DNA of 15,658 nt from Gammaproteobacteria bacterium (GCA_012735335.1 JAAYHO010000320.1:1-15658); one strand, 5' to 3'; positions 8,508-15,644 are shown, counted from the stretch's first letter. Program-made: numbers and translations. Notes: generated by a model not told the origin, from the letters alone.

Positions 8508-8537
8508 TTGCCGTTTCATTGCAACAGAACCTAGTAT
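8508..8537 (+). promoter_or_regulatory. Candidate sigma70 promoter for the lipoprotein-DUF2489 pair
   Basis: TTGCCG (8508-8513) and TAGTAT (8532-8537) are separated by 18 nt and sit about 50-70 nt upstream of the lipoprotein gene. Each hexamer matches four of six consensus positions, so this is only a plausible candidate. Confidence 0.3.
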
Positions 8538-8590
8538 GGACAGGCTGCCGGTTGTCGACAACTTCATCCACACCCCAAGGCAGGATAAAT

Positions 8591-8596
8591 GGAGGG
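8591..8596 (+). promoter_or_regulatory. Shine-Dalgarno that favours a TTG start for the lipoprotein gene
   Basis: GGAGGG, the strongest ribosome-binding sequence here, is 7 nt before a TTG at 8604 in the lipoprotein frame. It lies inside the coding frame if the ATG at 8589 is used, and 13 nt from the ATG at 8610, which is too far for good initiation. The ATG at 8589 has only AGGA at 3 nt spacing. The TTG also gives a cleaner signal peptide. Confidence 0.5.
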
Positions 8597-8603
8597 ATTC
8601 CCA

Positions 8604-9086
8604 TTGCTGATGCGCTCAACCGGACTGGTGCTGGTATTGCTCGCTGGCCTGCTCAGCCTGAATGGCTGTGCGGTGTTCAACCGCTCCTATACCGAACCCG
8701 AGGTGACCCTGGCCAATGTGGAAATGCTCAAGGCCAATCTCTGGGAACAGTCCTTCCGGCTGCGCATGCGAGTGGACAACCCCAATGATCGCGCGCTGCC
8801 CATCCGTGGCATGCATTATCAGATCCACCTGAACAACATGCGGCTGGCTACCGGGGTGACTGACCGCGCCTTTACCGTGCCAGCCTACGGCTCGGAATAT
8901 TTCGACCTGACCGTGCGTTCCAATATCTGGCGGCATCTGGGCAGCCTGCTGGAGGTGATGGAGCACCAGAAGCCCATCGATTACCAGATCAACGGGCATA
9001 TCAGTACCGGCCTGTTCTGGGCGCCACGCCTGAACCTGAGCCAGCGGGGCACGCTTGATCCGGCCGACCTGAATCTGAAGGACTGA
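8604..9086 (+). CDS. LEA type 2 / WHy-domain lipoprotein
   Basis: About 160 residues. A short hydrophobic signal (RSTGLVLVLLAGLLSLNG) ends at Cys22, the predicted lipidated residue of lipobox LNGC; Ala follows, which by the Lol +2 rule favours the outer membrane. The mature part has the WHy (water stress and hypersensitive response, LEA14-like) layout: an amphipathic beta pattern LRMRVDNPNDRALPIRG with the hallmark NPN (59-61), then a conserved-looking FTVPAYGSEYFDLTV. Small lipoproteins of this family are common in proteobacteria; their job is unknown. The start is uncertain among ATG 8589, TTG 8604 and ATG 8610; I prefer TTG for its Shine-Dalgarno spacing. It is followed after 3 nt by the DUF2489 gene, so the two form an operon acting at the envelope. 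Confidence 0.82.
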   Translation: MLMRSTGLVLVLLAGLLSLNGCAVFNRSYTEPEVTLANVEMLKANLWEQSFRLRMRVDNPNDRALPIRGMHYQIHLNNMRLATGVTDRAFTVPAYGSEYFDLTVRSNIWRHLGSLLEVMEHQKPIDYQINGHISTGLFWAPRLNLSQRGTLDPADLNLKD

Positions 9087-9089
9087 CAC

Positions 9090-9530
9090 ATGAATACCAC
9101 CGAATGGCTGGTCATCGGCGGCCTGCTGCTGATCTTCATTCTGGCGGGTTATGCCGCCTGGCTGTGGTATCGGGTATGGCGAAACCGCCAGCGCCAACTG
9201 CAGCAACGCCATGAACGCAACACCCGGCTGGCCGAAGATATCCGCATACTGGCCCGGGGGCTGGTGGAGGATCAGATACCGCTGATCGAGGCGGCCATCC
9301 GCATCAAGGTACTGCTGGACAACTACAGCGGCCCACGTCGGGCCGATCTGGATGTGCAGGTGTTTGCAGATCTCTACGACGCCACCGCGCATATCCCTAC
9401 TCATCAGGCCTGGAAGGATCTACCGCTGGTGCGGCGACACGAACATGAGCAGCTCATGACGGAGCTGGAACAGCAGCACCGGGGCCAGCTGCAGCAGGCG
9501 GCCCGGGCGCTGCTTGGGGGATTGCAGTAG
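9090..9530 (+). CDS. DUF2489 membrane-anchored protein
   Basis: 146 residues. One N-terminal membrane segment (about 7-27, VIGGLLLIFILAGYAAWLW) is followed by a strongly basic stretch (RVWRNRQRQLQQRHERN), so by the positive-inside rule the bulk should face the cytosol. The helical remainder contains ILARGLVEDQIPLIEAAIRIKVLLD (about 53-77; quoted here only by its ends, ILARGL and IKVLLD), the recognisable core of DUF2489, where this block surrounds a conserved acid and basic residue. Function unknown. It starts 3 nt after the lipoprotein stop and ends with TAG directly abutting the stop of the convergent SDR gene (zero nucleotides between). The pairing suggests a shared envelope role, but nothing in the sequence names it. 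Confidence 0.85.
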   Translation: MNTTEWLVIGGLLLIFILAGYAAWLWYRVWRNRQRQLQQRHERNTRLAEDIRILARGLVEDQIPLIEAAIRIKVLLDNYSGPRRADLDVQVFADLYDATAHIPTHQAWKDLPLVRRHEHEQLMTELEQQHRGQLQQAARALLGGLQ

Positions 9531-10313
9531 TCAGACTGCCGAGTAGCCCCCATCCACCGCCACCGCCTGACCGGTCACATGGCGTGATGCATCGCTGGCC
9601 AGGAACAGTGCCAGCCCCTTGATGTCGTCCTCGCCGCCCACCCGGCCCAGCGGGGTATCACGGATGATGGCTTCGGCCACATGATCCAGTCCCTTGGCCA
9701 GTTTGGTCGGAAAGTAACCCGGGCAGATGGCGTTGACGTGGATATTGAAGGCACCCCACTCACCCGCCAGGGCGCGGGTCAGGTTGACTGCCGCCGCCTT
9801 GCTGGTGTTGTAGGCTGCGGTATGCACGCCGGTGTTGGGTCCGTTGCCCTTGAAACCGGCAATCGAGGCAATATTGATGATCTTGCCGGAGCGCTGCGGA
9901 ATCATGAAGCGGCGCGCCACTTCCTGGGCCAGCAGGAAGCAGGCATCCACGTTCAGGTACATCACCTTCTGCCAACCGGCATAGCTGTGCTCGGCAGCGG
10001 GCTCACCCCAGGTGGTACCGGCATTGTTGATCAGGATATCCACACTACCGAAGCGCGCCTGCACCGCATCCACCAGCGTTCCGACCGGATTGCCCTCGGC
10101 CTTGCCCAGATCACAGGCGATACCGTCAGCTTCGATGCCTCGGGCGTTCAGCTCGGCAACCACCTGCTGCAACTCATCGGCCTTGCGTGCGTTGATGAAA
10201 ATCTTTGCCCCCTGCTCCCCCAGCGCTTCGGCCATCTGCAGGCCCAGCCCCTTGGTACCACCGGTAATCAAAGCGACCTTGCCGGTCAGGTCGAACAGCT
10301 GCATTACGCTCAT
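9531..10313 (-). CDS. Short-chain dehydrogenase/reductase (classical SDR)
   Basis: A 260-residue Rossmann oxidoreductase of the classical SDR type. Nucleotide-binding TGGTKGLG is at 18-25, with Arg43 in INARK after the second strand, which favours NADP(H). NNAGT (96-100), N121, S150, Y168 and K172 form the NNAG motif and the Asn-Ser-Tyr-Lys catalytic set (YNTSK). CPGYFPTK (197-204) and the terminal VDGGYSAV are normal. It resembles 3-oxoacyl-ACP reductase/RhlG-like and gluconate 5-dehydrogenase-like members, but SDR substrates cannot be read from sequence at this level, so I give no symbol. The ATG has AGGA 6 nt upstream; a second ATG 9 nt in is possible. Cytosolic. Confidence 0.9.
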   Translation of the reverse strand: MSVMQLFDLTGKVALITGGTKGLGLQMAEALGEQGAKIFINARKADELQQVVAELNARGIEADGIACDLGKAEGNPVGTLVDAVQARFGSVDILINNAGTTWGEPAAEHSYAGWQKVMYLNVDACFLLAQEVARRFMIPQRSGKIINIASIAGFKGNGPNTGVHTAAYNTSKAAAVNLTRALAGEWGAFNIHVNAICPGYFPTKLAKGLDHVAEAIIRDTPLGRVGGEDDIKGLALFLASDASRHVTGQAVAVDGGYSAV

Positions 10314-10455
10314 CGTCTATCCTCGTTATTGTTGCGTGGCTTGGCTGGGCCCATCATATAAGCCACGCCGCCGGGCGCAGACCATCAGTGAGCACGGTGA
10401 TATGGGAACCTGCACAGGTGTTATCATGTGGGTCTCATCACAGGCGGACATTCCC

Positions 10456-10899
10456 ATGGCAGAACATGACTTCCGGCGCACGGCGCTGAACCCCTCACAT
10501 ACCCTGATCGAATGCCGCACCATCGCCCCCGGCCTGTATCAGGTCACCGGTCAGGGCGGTGGCATCCAGCCGGGGGATACCCTGATCTGCACAGTCAAGG
10601 GCAGCCGCGACCTGCCCCTGCCGCTGACCGTGAGCAAGGTCCGCTACCTGATCAATCCGGCAGGCCAATGGACCGCCAGCGCCAGCGGCCCGGACCTGCG
10701 CGATCAGTCAGTGCTCGGCTGGTCGATCCGCTGTGATCAGTGCGAGCGGGAGCAGGCCTTCGAGTTTCTCGCCAGGGAGCAGGACGATCTGCAGCAACGT
10801 ACCGCCAAGGCCGTGCAGCGCATCAGTCAGTTGGGCTGGACACCCAAGGGCGACAATCACCTGTGCCCGGCATGCAGCAAGGCCGCTGCCTCAGAATAG
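10456..10899 (+). CDS. Uncharacterised protein with four-cysteine zinc-ribbon pattern
   Basis: 147 residues; I do not recognise the family. The N-terminal half is beta-rich with a small-barrel look: TLIECRTIAPGLYQVTGQGG, then GDTLICTVKGS, then LTVSKVRYLINPAGQWTAS. This pattern resembles PilZ/OB-like folds, but I cannot assign it. The C-terminal half carries CDQC (C93, C96) and CPAC (C137, C140), separated by a charged helix (REQDDLQQRTAKAVQRI), a typical zinc-ribbon or treble-clef ligand set. No signal peptide. The start at 10456 has only a weak GGCGGA upstream; an in-frame ATG at 10426 would add 10 residues. The last 9 nt overlap the end of the convergent dinB gene. Confidence 0.75.
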   Translation: MAEHDFRRTALNPSHTLIECRTIAPGLYQVTGQGGGIQPGDTLICTVKGSRDLPLPLTVSKVRYLINPAGQWTASASGPDLRDQSVLGWSIRCDQCEREQAFEFLAREQDDLQQRTAKAVQRISQLGWTPKGDNHLCPACSKAAASE

Positions 10900-11973
10900 C
10901 GACAGCTGCTCACCCAGCGGGTCATAGGCGCTGTCCAGGCGCACACCCACACCGATCAGACGCACCGGCCGGTTGCCCCGGGCAAAGGCCAGGGTACAGA
11001 GATTCTCGAAACCACTGGGGGTGATCGGCGCCCCCGCCTGCTCCAGGGTAGTCTGGGTAAAGTCCTGAAACTTGAGTTTGACGAAGGGCTTGCTGACCCG
11101 ATATTCACCCTCCAACCGCCCGAGGCGCTGGGCCAGCTTGTCCAGCAGCGGCGGCAGGGCAGCGAGGCAGGCGGGCAGATCCGGCAGGTCCTGCTCGTAG
11201 GTGTTTTCCACACTCACCGACTGACGCACCCGGTCCACCACCACCGGCCGCTCATCCAGCCCGCGAACCAGCTCCCACAGGCGCTCACCGAAGCTGCCGA
11301 ACTCGCGGAACAGATCCTGCTTGCGCCACTGACGCACCTCGGCGCAGGTGTCCAGTCCCAGATTGTGCAAACGCTGGGCAGTCACCTTGCCCACCCCCGG
11401 CAAGCGATTGACCGGCAGCGCCGCGACAAACTCATCCACCTCATCGGGCAGGATCACCTTGAGTCCATCGGGCTTGTTCCAGTCACTGGCAATCTTGGCC
11501 AGAAACTTGTTCGGCGCCACCCCGGCGGACACGGTAATACCCTGACTCTCGTACACCCGGCGGCGGATATCCTGGGCAATCAGGGTAGCGCTGCCCCGGC
11601 AGGCCTCACTGCCAGTCACATCCAGGTAGGCCTCGTCCAGCGACAGCGGCTGCACCAGCGGTGTGTATCCATGGAAGATCGCCTGAATGGCGGCGGACAC
11701 CTCGCGGTATACCGGCATGCGTCCCGGCACGATCAACAGGTCAGGACAGAGTTTTTTAGCGTAGGCCGACGCCATCGCCGAGCGCACGCCCCAGGCTCTG
11801 GCTTCATAGTTACAGGTGGCAATCACACCGCGCTTGCCGGGGTCGCCACCTACCGCCAGCGGCCGATTGCGCAGGCGCGGATCGTCGCGCATTTCAATGG
11901 CGGCGTAGAAGCAGTCGCAATCAATATGAATGATCTTGCGCAAGGCGGACATCCTGAAACCGATGCCCGGCAT
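10891..11973 (-). CDS. dinB: DNA polymerase IV (Y-family translesion polymerase)
   Basis: A 360-residue Y-family polymerase performing error-prone bypass of damaged bases. Metal ligands are D18 (HIDCDCFYAA), D113 and E114 (PLSLDEAYLDV); the steric gate position of E. coli Phe13 is Tyr23. Palm and finger blocks (YEARAWGVRSAM, then SAGVAPNKFLAKIASDWNKP) are followed by the helix-hairpin-helix LPGVGKVTAQRL and the little-finger domain. The extreme C-terminus is QLSLF, a near-ideal beta-clamp binding motif. I prefer the ATG at 11973, which has GAGG 4 nt upstream; an ATG at 11952 gives a more typical N-terminus but has AGG directly against it. It starts 9 nt after the GGDEF gene stops, so the two are co-transcribed, and no LexA box precedes dinB itself. 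Confidence 0.95.
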   Translation of the reverse strand: MPGIGFRMSALRKIIHIDCDCFYAAIEMRDDPRLRNRPLAVGGDPGKRGVIATCNYEARAWGVRSAMASAYAKKLCPDLLIVPGRMPVYREVSAAIQAIFHGYTPLVQPLSLDEAYLDVTGSEACRGSATLIAQDIRRRVYESQGITVSAGVAPNKFLAKIASDWNKPDGLKVILPDEVDEFVAALPVNRLPGVGKVTAQRLHNLGLDTCAEVRQWRKQDLFREFGSFGERLWELVRGLDERPVVVDRVRQSVSVENTYEQDLPDLPACLAALPPLLDKLAQRLGRLEGEYRVSKPFVKLKFQDFTQTTLEQAGAPITPSGFENLCTLAFARGNRPVRLIGVGVRLDSAYDPLGEQLSLF

Positions 11974-11982
11974 TGTACCTCA

Positions 11983-13161
11983 TCACACCACCACTACCTG
12001 ATTACGCCCGGCATGCTTGCCCTGATACAGTCCGGCATCCACCCGACGCAACGTCTCGGCAATATCCCGCTCCCCTTCCAGAACCGCAGAAACGGAGAAG
12101 GTAGCGGTCAGTTTCCAGGTCCGCTGCTCCAGCGGCACCGGATTGGCCTCCAGTGTCCGGCGCAGGCGCTCGATCACCGTCTGCGCCTCGCGCACATCGG
12201 TATCCGGCAGCAGGATGATGAATTCCTCGCCGCCAAAACGCCCGACCACATCGCCCTCACGCAGCTGGGAAGTGAGCAGCCTGGCCACATGCCGCAGAGC
12301 AACATCACCGCTGTCATGGCCCAGCTGGTCGTTGAGCTTCTTGAAGTGATCCAGATCCGCCATGGCCACACAGATGGTCGTACCCTGACGACGGCAGCGC
12401 TCGCGCTCACGGCGGAACAGCATCTCGTACTGGCGGCGGTTGAACAGCCCAGTCAGCGGATCGGTAGTCGCCTGGCGCTTGAGCTCCTCTTCCAGCAACT
12501 TGCGCCGCTCCACCTCTTTCTTCAACGCCCGGTTGGCAATCTGTACCTGGTTGAACATGGCAAATTGCTTGCGCTGCACGGTATGTAATTGCTGGCCAGC
12601 GACAAAACCGGTAATGGTCGGCAGTCCCAGCAGAAACATTGCACCGATGATGACCTCCAAGCTCCGGCCATTAATGACAATGCAGGCCAGGGTCAGAGCC
12701 ACACCCACCAAAGCAGCAAACAGGGTCAGCCGCAGCGTATTGGGTATGAACAGAAACATGGCCAGCAACATCAGACCAATCACACCGACGGTCAGCGTCG
12801 CGATTTCCGGGCGCAGGAAGTAAATGGGAAGGAATAGAAAGAAGCCGACCACTTCCAGCGCAGTAACCGCATATCCACTACTGACCAGATGCGGACGGCC
12901 ACGCAGCACCAAGGCCAGTACAAACAGCATCGCCGCCTGCGCGATGCGGCAGGCAGCAAGCACAAGAAACGTCTGCGTCCAGCCCAGATGTTGCAGATCC
13001 AACAGGCCAAAGACCAGAATAAGACTGCCCCAGACATACAATGCAACCCGCAACTGGCGGGCTTGCAGGGGTTGCATATGCAGCCGGTAGGCATCCTCAA
13101 GACGCGGATCGGTAAACTCCGCCAACCAGGACGTTCGGTAAGGGTCTGCCGTTCGTGTCAT
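11983..13161 (-). CDS. Six-TM GGDEF diguanylate cyclase
   Basis: 392 residues. The N-terminal ~185 residues hold about six membrane segments (roughly 38-56, 64-86, 96-115, 120-139, 143-162, 167-187), resembling a MASE-type integral sensory domain. A charged coiled-coil linker (about 204-229) leads to a GGDEF domain, which makes cyclic di-GMP from two GTP. The start TTDPLTGLFNRR, the metal site DLDHFKKLND (D269) and the catalytic GGEEF (310-314) are intact, and an RxxD inhibitory site (REGD, 301-304) lies five residues before it, so product inhibition is expected. The usual SxG after the next strand is SVS here. The ATG has AAGGA about 6 nt upstream. dinB follows 9 nt after. The membrane part is visibly less GC-rich than the neighbouring genes. 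Confidence 0.93.
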   Translation of the reverse strand: MTRTADPYRTSWLAEFTDPRLEDAYRLHMQPLQARQLRVALYVWGSLILVFGLLDLQHLGWTQTFLVLAACRIAQAAMLFVLALVLRGRPHLVSSGYAVTALEVVGFFLFLPIYFLRPEIATLTVGVIGLMLLAMFLFIPNTLRLTLFAALVGVALTLACIVINGRSLEVIIGAMFLLGLPTITGFVAGQQLHTVQRKQFAMFNQVQIANRALKKEVERRKLLEEELKRQATTDPLTGLFNRRQYEMLFRRERERCRRQGTTICVAMADLDHFKKLNDQLGHDSGDVALRHVARLLTSQLREGDVVGRFGGEEFIILLPDTDVREAQTVIERLRRTLEANPVPLEQRTWKLTATFSVSAVLEGERDIAETLRRVDAGLYQGKHAGRNQVVVV

Positions 13162-13187
13162 GTACGTTCCTTGTTTATTCTTGTATT

Positions 13188-13216
13188 GATATAGCACGGA
13201 CGCGGATTGTCTCCAA
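13188..13216 (-). promoter_or_regulatory. Candidate sigma70 promoter for the GGDEF-dinB unit
   Basis: On the minus strand, TTGGAG (13216-13211) and TATATC (13193-13188) are 17 nt apart and would start transcription about 20 nt before the GGDEF ATG. The hexamers match the consensus only partly (3/6 and 4/6). An 11-nt palindrome, ATCATAATGAT (13264-13274), lies about 50 nt upstream and could be a regulator site. Confidence 0.33.
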
Positions 13217-13345
13217 CGAAAAAGCAGCACCAGTCATCACCTGCGTACCACATAGCATTCAACATCATAATGATATCACCCATGCAGGTTAGCGACCCCG
13301 CCCCGGTAATCAGCGGCGTTTAAAAATTCTTTTTGCATCAACTGC

Positions 13346-13373
13346 TTGACAGCCTTCGCAAAACCCGTAGAAT
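13346..13373 (+). promoter_or_regulatory. Strong sigma70 promoter of the initiator tRNA gene
   Basis: A perfect -35 TTGACA (13346-13351) and a near-perfect -10 TAGAAT (13368-13373) are separated by 16 nt. An AT-rich block with A and T runs (about 13319-13335) sits where an UP element would be. The discriminator GAGCCACC is GC-rich, as in stringently controlled stable-RNA promoters. Initiation at about 13380 would leave a leader of only about 6-7 nt before the mature tRNA end. Confidence 0.85.
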
Positions 13374-13386
13374 GAGCCACCTCAGA

Positions 13387-13463
<77 letters not shown>

Positions 13464-13467
13464 TCTT

Positions 13468-13505
13468 AAAAATGCCCGAAGCATGCAAATGTTTCGGGCA
13501 TTTTT
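13468..13505 (+). terminator. Intrinsic terminator after tRNA-fMet
   Basis: AAAAATGCCCGAA (13468-13480) pairs perfectly with the TTCGGGCATTTTT at 13493-13505 across a 12-nt loop, and the stem ends in a run of five T. It begins 4 nt after the CCA end. With A-runs on one side and T-runs on the other, it could also act on the opposite strand. Confidence 0.92.
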
Positions 13506-13646
13506 GTATGCCTGTCCGCATTATTGCTTTCAACCTTTCGTCTGCCCCCACCCTCTCCCACTCTTTCTGTTGTACCCTCACCCACCATCCAGCCAGCCGC
13601 TGATCCGTGCCTGCAGTTTGTGCTGCCCCAGACAAAGAGCCTGTCC

Positions 13647-14615
13647 ATGAAAAAGACCATCCTCGCTTTCAGTCGTGTGCCTCCGGCGTTACTCGCACCC
13701 TTTCAGGATGAATTCAATATCCTGCTGCTCCAACCCGAGTTGGGTGATGCGCGAGCGCAGCTCCAGCAGGCATTGCCACAAGCTCACGGCCTGATCGGCA
13801 ACGGGCGGCTGGGTGCCGCGGAGCTGGCCGATGCGGCGCAGCTGGAAATTCTCTCCACCATCTCCGTCGGCTATGACAATTACGATGTGGATTACCTCAG
13901 CAGCCGGGGCATCATGCTGACCAACACCCCGGACGTGCTGACCGAGACCACCGCCGACCTGGCTCTGGCACTGATGCTGGCCACCGCTCGACGGGTACCG
14001 GAGCTGGATGCCTGGGTAAAGGCAGGCAATTGGACTGCACCGATCGGTGAAGCCCATTTCGGCTGTGATGTGCATGGCAAGACGCTGGGCATCATCGGTC
14101 TGGGCAAGATTGGCGCCGCCATTGCCCGGCGCGGACGATTCGGCTTCGGCATGAATATCCTGTACAGCGGCAATCGCCCGAAACCCGAGCTGGAGCAGGA
14201 ACTGGGGGCACGTTTTGTACCTCGGGAGGAGTTGCTGAGCACGGCGGATTTTGTCTGCCCGATCGTGCCGCTGGCACCGGAAACCCACCACCTCATTGGA
14301 GCCGCCGAACTGGCGATGATGAAATCCGAAGCCATCCTGATCAATGCTTCCCGTGGCCCGGTGGTGGATGAGCAAGCCTTGATAGCAGCCCTGCAGGCCG
14401 GACAGATCCGCGCTGCGGGGCTGGATGTGTTTGCCCGGGAGCCGCTGGCCGACTCGCCACTGTTCAGCATGCCGAATGTGGTGTGCCTGCCGCACATAGG
14501 CTCAGCCACCCGTGAAACCCGCACCGCCATGGCCCAGCGGGCGCTGGAAAATCTGCTGGCAGGCTTGCGTGGTGAGCGGCCGAGGGATCTGGTCAATGCC
14601 GAGGTGTTCGGCTGA
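13647..14615 (+). CDS. ghrB: Glyoxylate/hydroxypyruvate (2-ketogluconate) reductase
   Basis: A 322-residue D-2-hydroxyacid dehydrogenase of the GhrB/TkrA type, reducing glyoxylate, hydroxypyruvate and 2-ketogluconate in the cytosol. Family blocks: TISVGYDNYDVDYL (71-84), TPDVLTETTADLALALML, the nucleotide-binding GLGKIG (151-156), NASRGPVVDE with catalytic R236, DVFAREPL with E265, and PHIGSATRE with H283, close in number to R237/E266/H285 of E. coli GhrB. Asn-Arg after the second Rossmann strand (SGNRPK, 174-179) instead of an acid favours NADPH. The ATG start gives the family length (324 in E. coli) although the Shine-Dalgarno (AGAG) is modest; the frame is open upstream, but only into the tRNA terminator region. 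A perfect 12-bp hairpin follows 6 nt after the stop. Confidence 0.93.
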   Translation: MKKTILAFSRVPPALLAPFQDEFNILLLQPELGDARAQLQQALPQAHGLIGNGRLGAAELADAAQLEILSTISVGYDNYDVDYLSSRGIMLTNTPDVLTETTADLALALMLATARRVPELDAWVKAGNWTAPIGEAHFGCDVHGKTLGIIGLGKIGAAIARRGRFGFGMNILYSGNRPKPELEQELGARFVPREELLSTADFVCPIVPLAPETHHLIGAAELAMMKSEAILINASRGPVVDEQALIAALQAGQIRAAGLDVFAREPLADSPLFSMPNVVCLPHIGSATRETRTAMAQRALENLLAGLRGERPRDLVNAEVFG

Positions 14616-14621
14616 GAACCC

Positions 14622-14651
14622 CAGGTGGCCGGGATGGAACCCGGCCACCTG
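14622..14651. terminator. Perfect 12-bp hairpin between ghrB and the Cache gene
   Basis: CAGGTGGCCGGG (14622-14633) and CCCGGCCACCTG (14640-14651) pair perfectly across a 6-nt loop. The hairpin fills the 39-nt gap between the two convergent stops, starting 6 nt after one and ending 3 nt from the other, so it is placed to serve both transcripts. Neither side has a T run, so termination may be weak or the structure may instead protect 3' ends. Confidence 0.6.
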
Positions 14652-14654
14652 AAA

Positions 14655-15527
14655 TCAGTCCTGCTGAGCGTCCCCGTTGTTTGGCTGGTAGTAACCCACC
14701 GCCACCAGGTAATTGCCGACCTTGCGGGCAAAGGCGTGTTTGTGCTCGATATCGCCAGTGATCGGGTGCTTCCACTGGTAGTCGAACTCCACCATATCCT
14801 TGGTGTTGATGGCATCCAGCGCTTCCTGGCCAAAAGGCTTGCCCACCTGGTCGGCCAGCGCAGCGAAATCCCGGCCGATCAGGCGCAGGTTCGAGCCGTG
14901 GGCAACAAAGCGCTGGCTGCCGAGTTCCACCACAAAGACATACAGATCATCCTGATAGTAGTTTTTATCCAACGCGTTGATCGCGGCAAAGGTCTCCTGC
15001 GGCTGCAGGCTCACCGCCTCAGCGGCAGTATTCAGCAGCTCCAGCGCCTGTTCCGAGCTGGCCCGTGGCTGGTAATACCCAACAGCCAACACCGTATCCC
15101 CCACCCGCTGGAAGTACACCCGTTTGGTAATGGTACGCCCGGCCGTATTCCAGTTCCCCCAGGGATAGTCCGCCTCAAGAATCTCACCGTTCTCCGGCAG
15201 ACTCAGCGCCTGCTCGAACTTGGGCTTGAGCTCATCATCGATGGTGTTCATGATGTCCCGGCCAATCAGCATCACCGACGGCCCGCCGCTGGCCAGCATG
15301 ATGCCGCTGGTGTTGATGGCGAATACATACAGATCACCCTTGACGAAGGGCCCCTGTCGGCTGAAGACCGCCAGCGCCTTGTCGCCGTTTTCCTTGTAGT
15401 AATCGACCGCCTCCGTGAGCAGAGCACGGGCCTGCTCACCCTCTTGCTGGGCAAACACCGTCTGCAGCGGCAGCAGCAGACAGGCAGTCAGCACTACCAA
15501 CAACCTGTGTATCTTTCTTGTCAGCAT
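14655..15527 (-). CDS. Secreted protein of two tandem Cache (sCache_2-like) domains
   Basis: 290 residues. A signal peptide (MLTRKIHRLLVV, hydrophobic core LTACLLLPL, cleavage after VFA at about residue 26) sends it to the periplasm. The mature part is an internal duplication with a period of 128-129 residues: GDLYVFAINTSG at 64-75 against DDLYVFVVELGS at 193-204; SVMLIGRDI against NLRLIGRDF; and AVGYYQP at 148-154 against 276-282. Each copy is a Cache-type small-molecule sensing fold (pfam Cache family, single-Cache layout). Cache domains usually feed chemoreceptors or kinases, but here no membrane anchor or output domain follows, so it is a free binding protein or a partner for a separate receptor. 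The ATG has GGA 7 nt upstream. No partner gene is adjacent on this strand; the divergent gene is cut off. Confidence 0.87.
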   Translation of the reverse strand: MLTRKIHRLLVVLTACLLLPLQTVFAQQEGEQARALLTEAVDYYKENGDKALAVFSRQGPFVKGDLYVFAINTSGIMLASGGPSVMLIGRDIMNTIDDELKPKFEQALSLPENGEILEADYPWGNWNTAGRTITKRVYFQRVGDTVLAVGYYQPRASSEQALELLNTAAEAVSLQPQETFAAINALDKNYYQDDLYVFVVELGSQRFVAHGSNLRLIGRDFAALADQVGKPFGQEALDAINTKDMVEFDYQWKHPITGDIEHKHAFARKVGNYLVAVGYYQPNNGDAQQD

Positions 15528-15644
15528 CCTGTTTTCCTTTTTTGTGATGTCAGGGGTGTGCTCCTGCAAGATACGTCAGACCCATGTGCTCTGCCAGCAC
15601 CCATTAAAAACATTTTGATTTGTTTTATTGTTGAAGGTACTCTC

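Noticed and set aside
10012..10455. Upstream extension of the zinc-ribbon frame to 295 codons
   Set aside because: The extension runs antisense through the SDR gene and reads as low-complexity shadow sequence; the start at 10456 follows the intergenic region.
11365..12588. A 407-codon plus-strand frame across dinB and the GGDEF gene
   Set aside because: It is antisense to two well-supported genes, spans their junction, and its translation has no family features.
13264..13274. ATCATAATGAT palindrome considered as a Fur box
   Set aside because: It covers only 11 nt and matches the 19-nt Fur consensus poorly; no iron-related gene is nearby.
13162..13386. Search for a riboswitch or small RNA upstream of the GGDEF gene
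   Set aside because: Apart from the tRNA promoter, a weak candidate promoter and a short palindrome, no structured conserved element is recognisable by eye.
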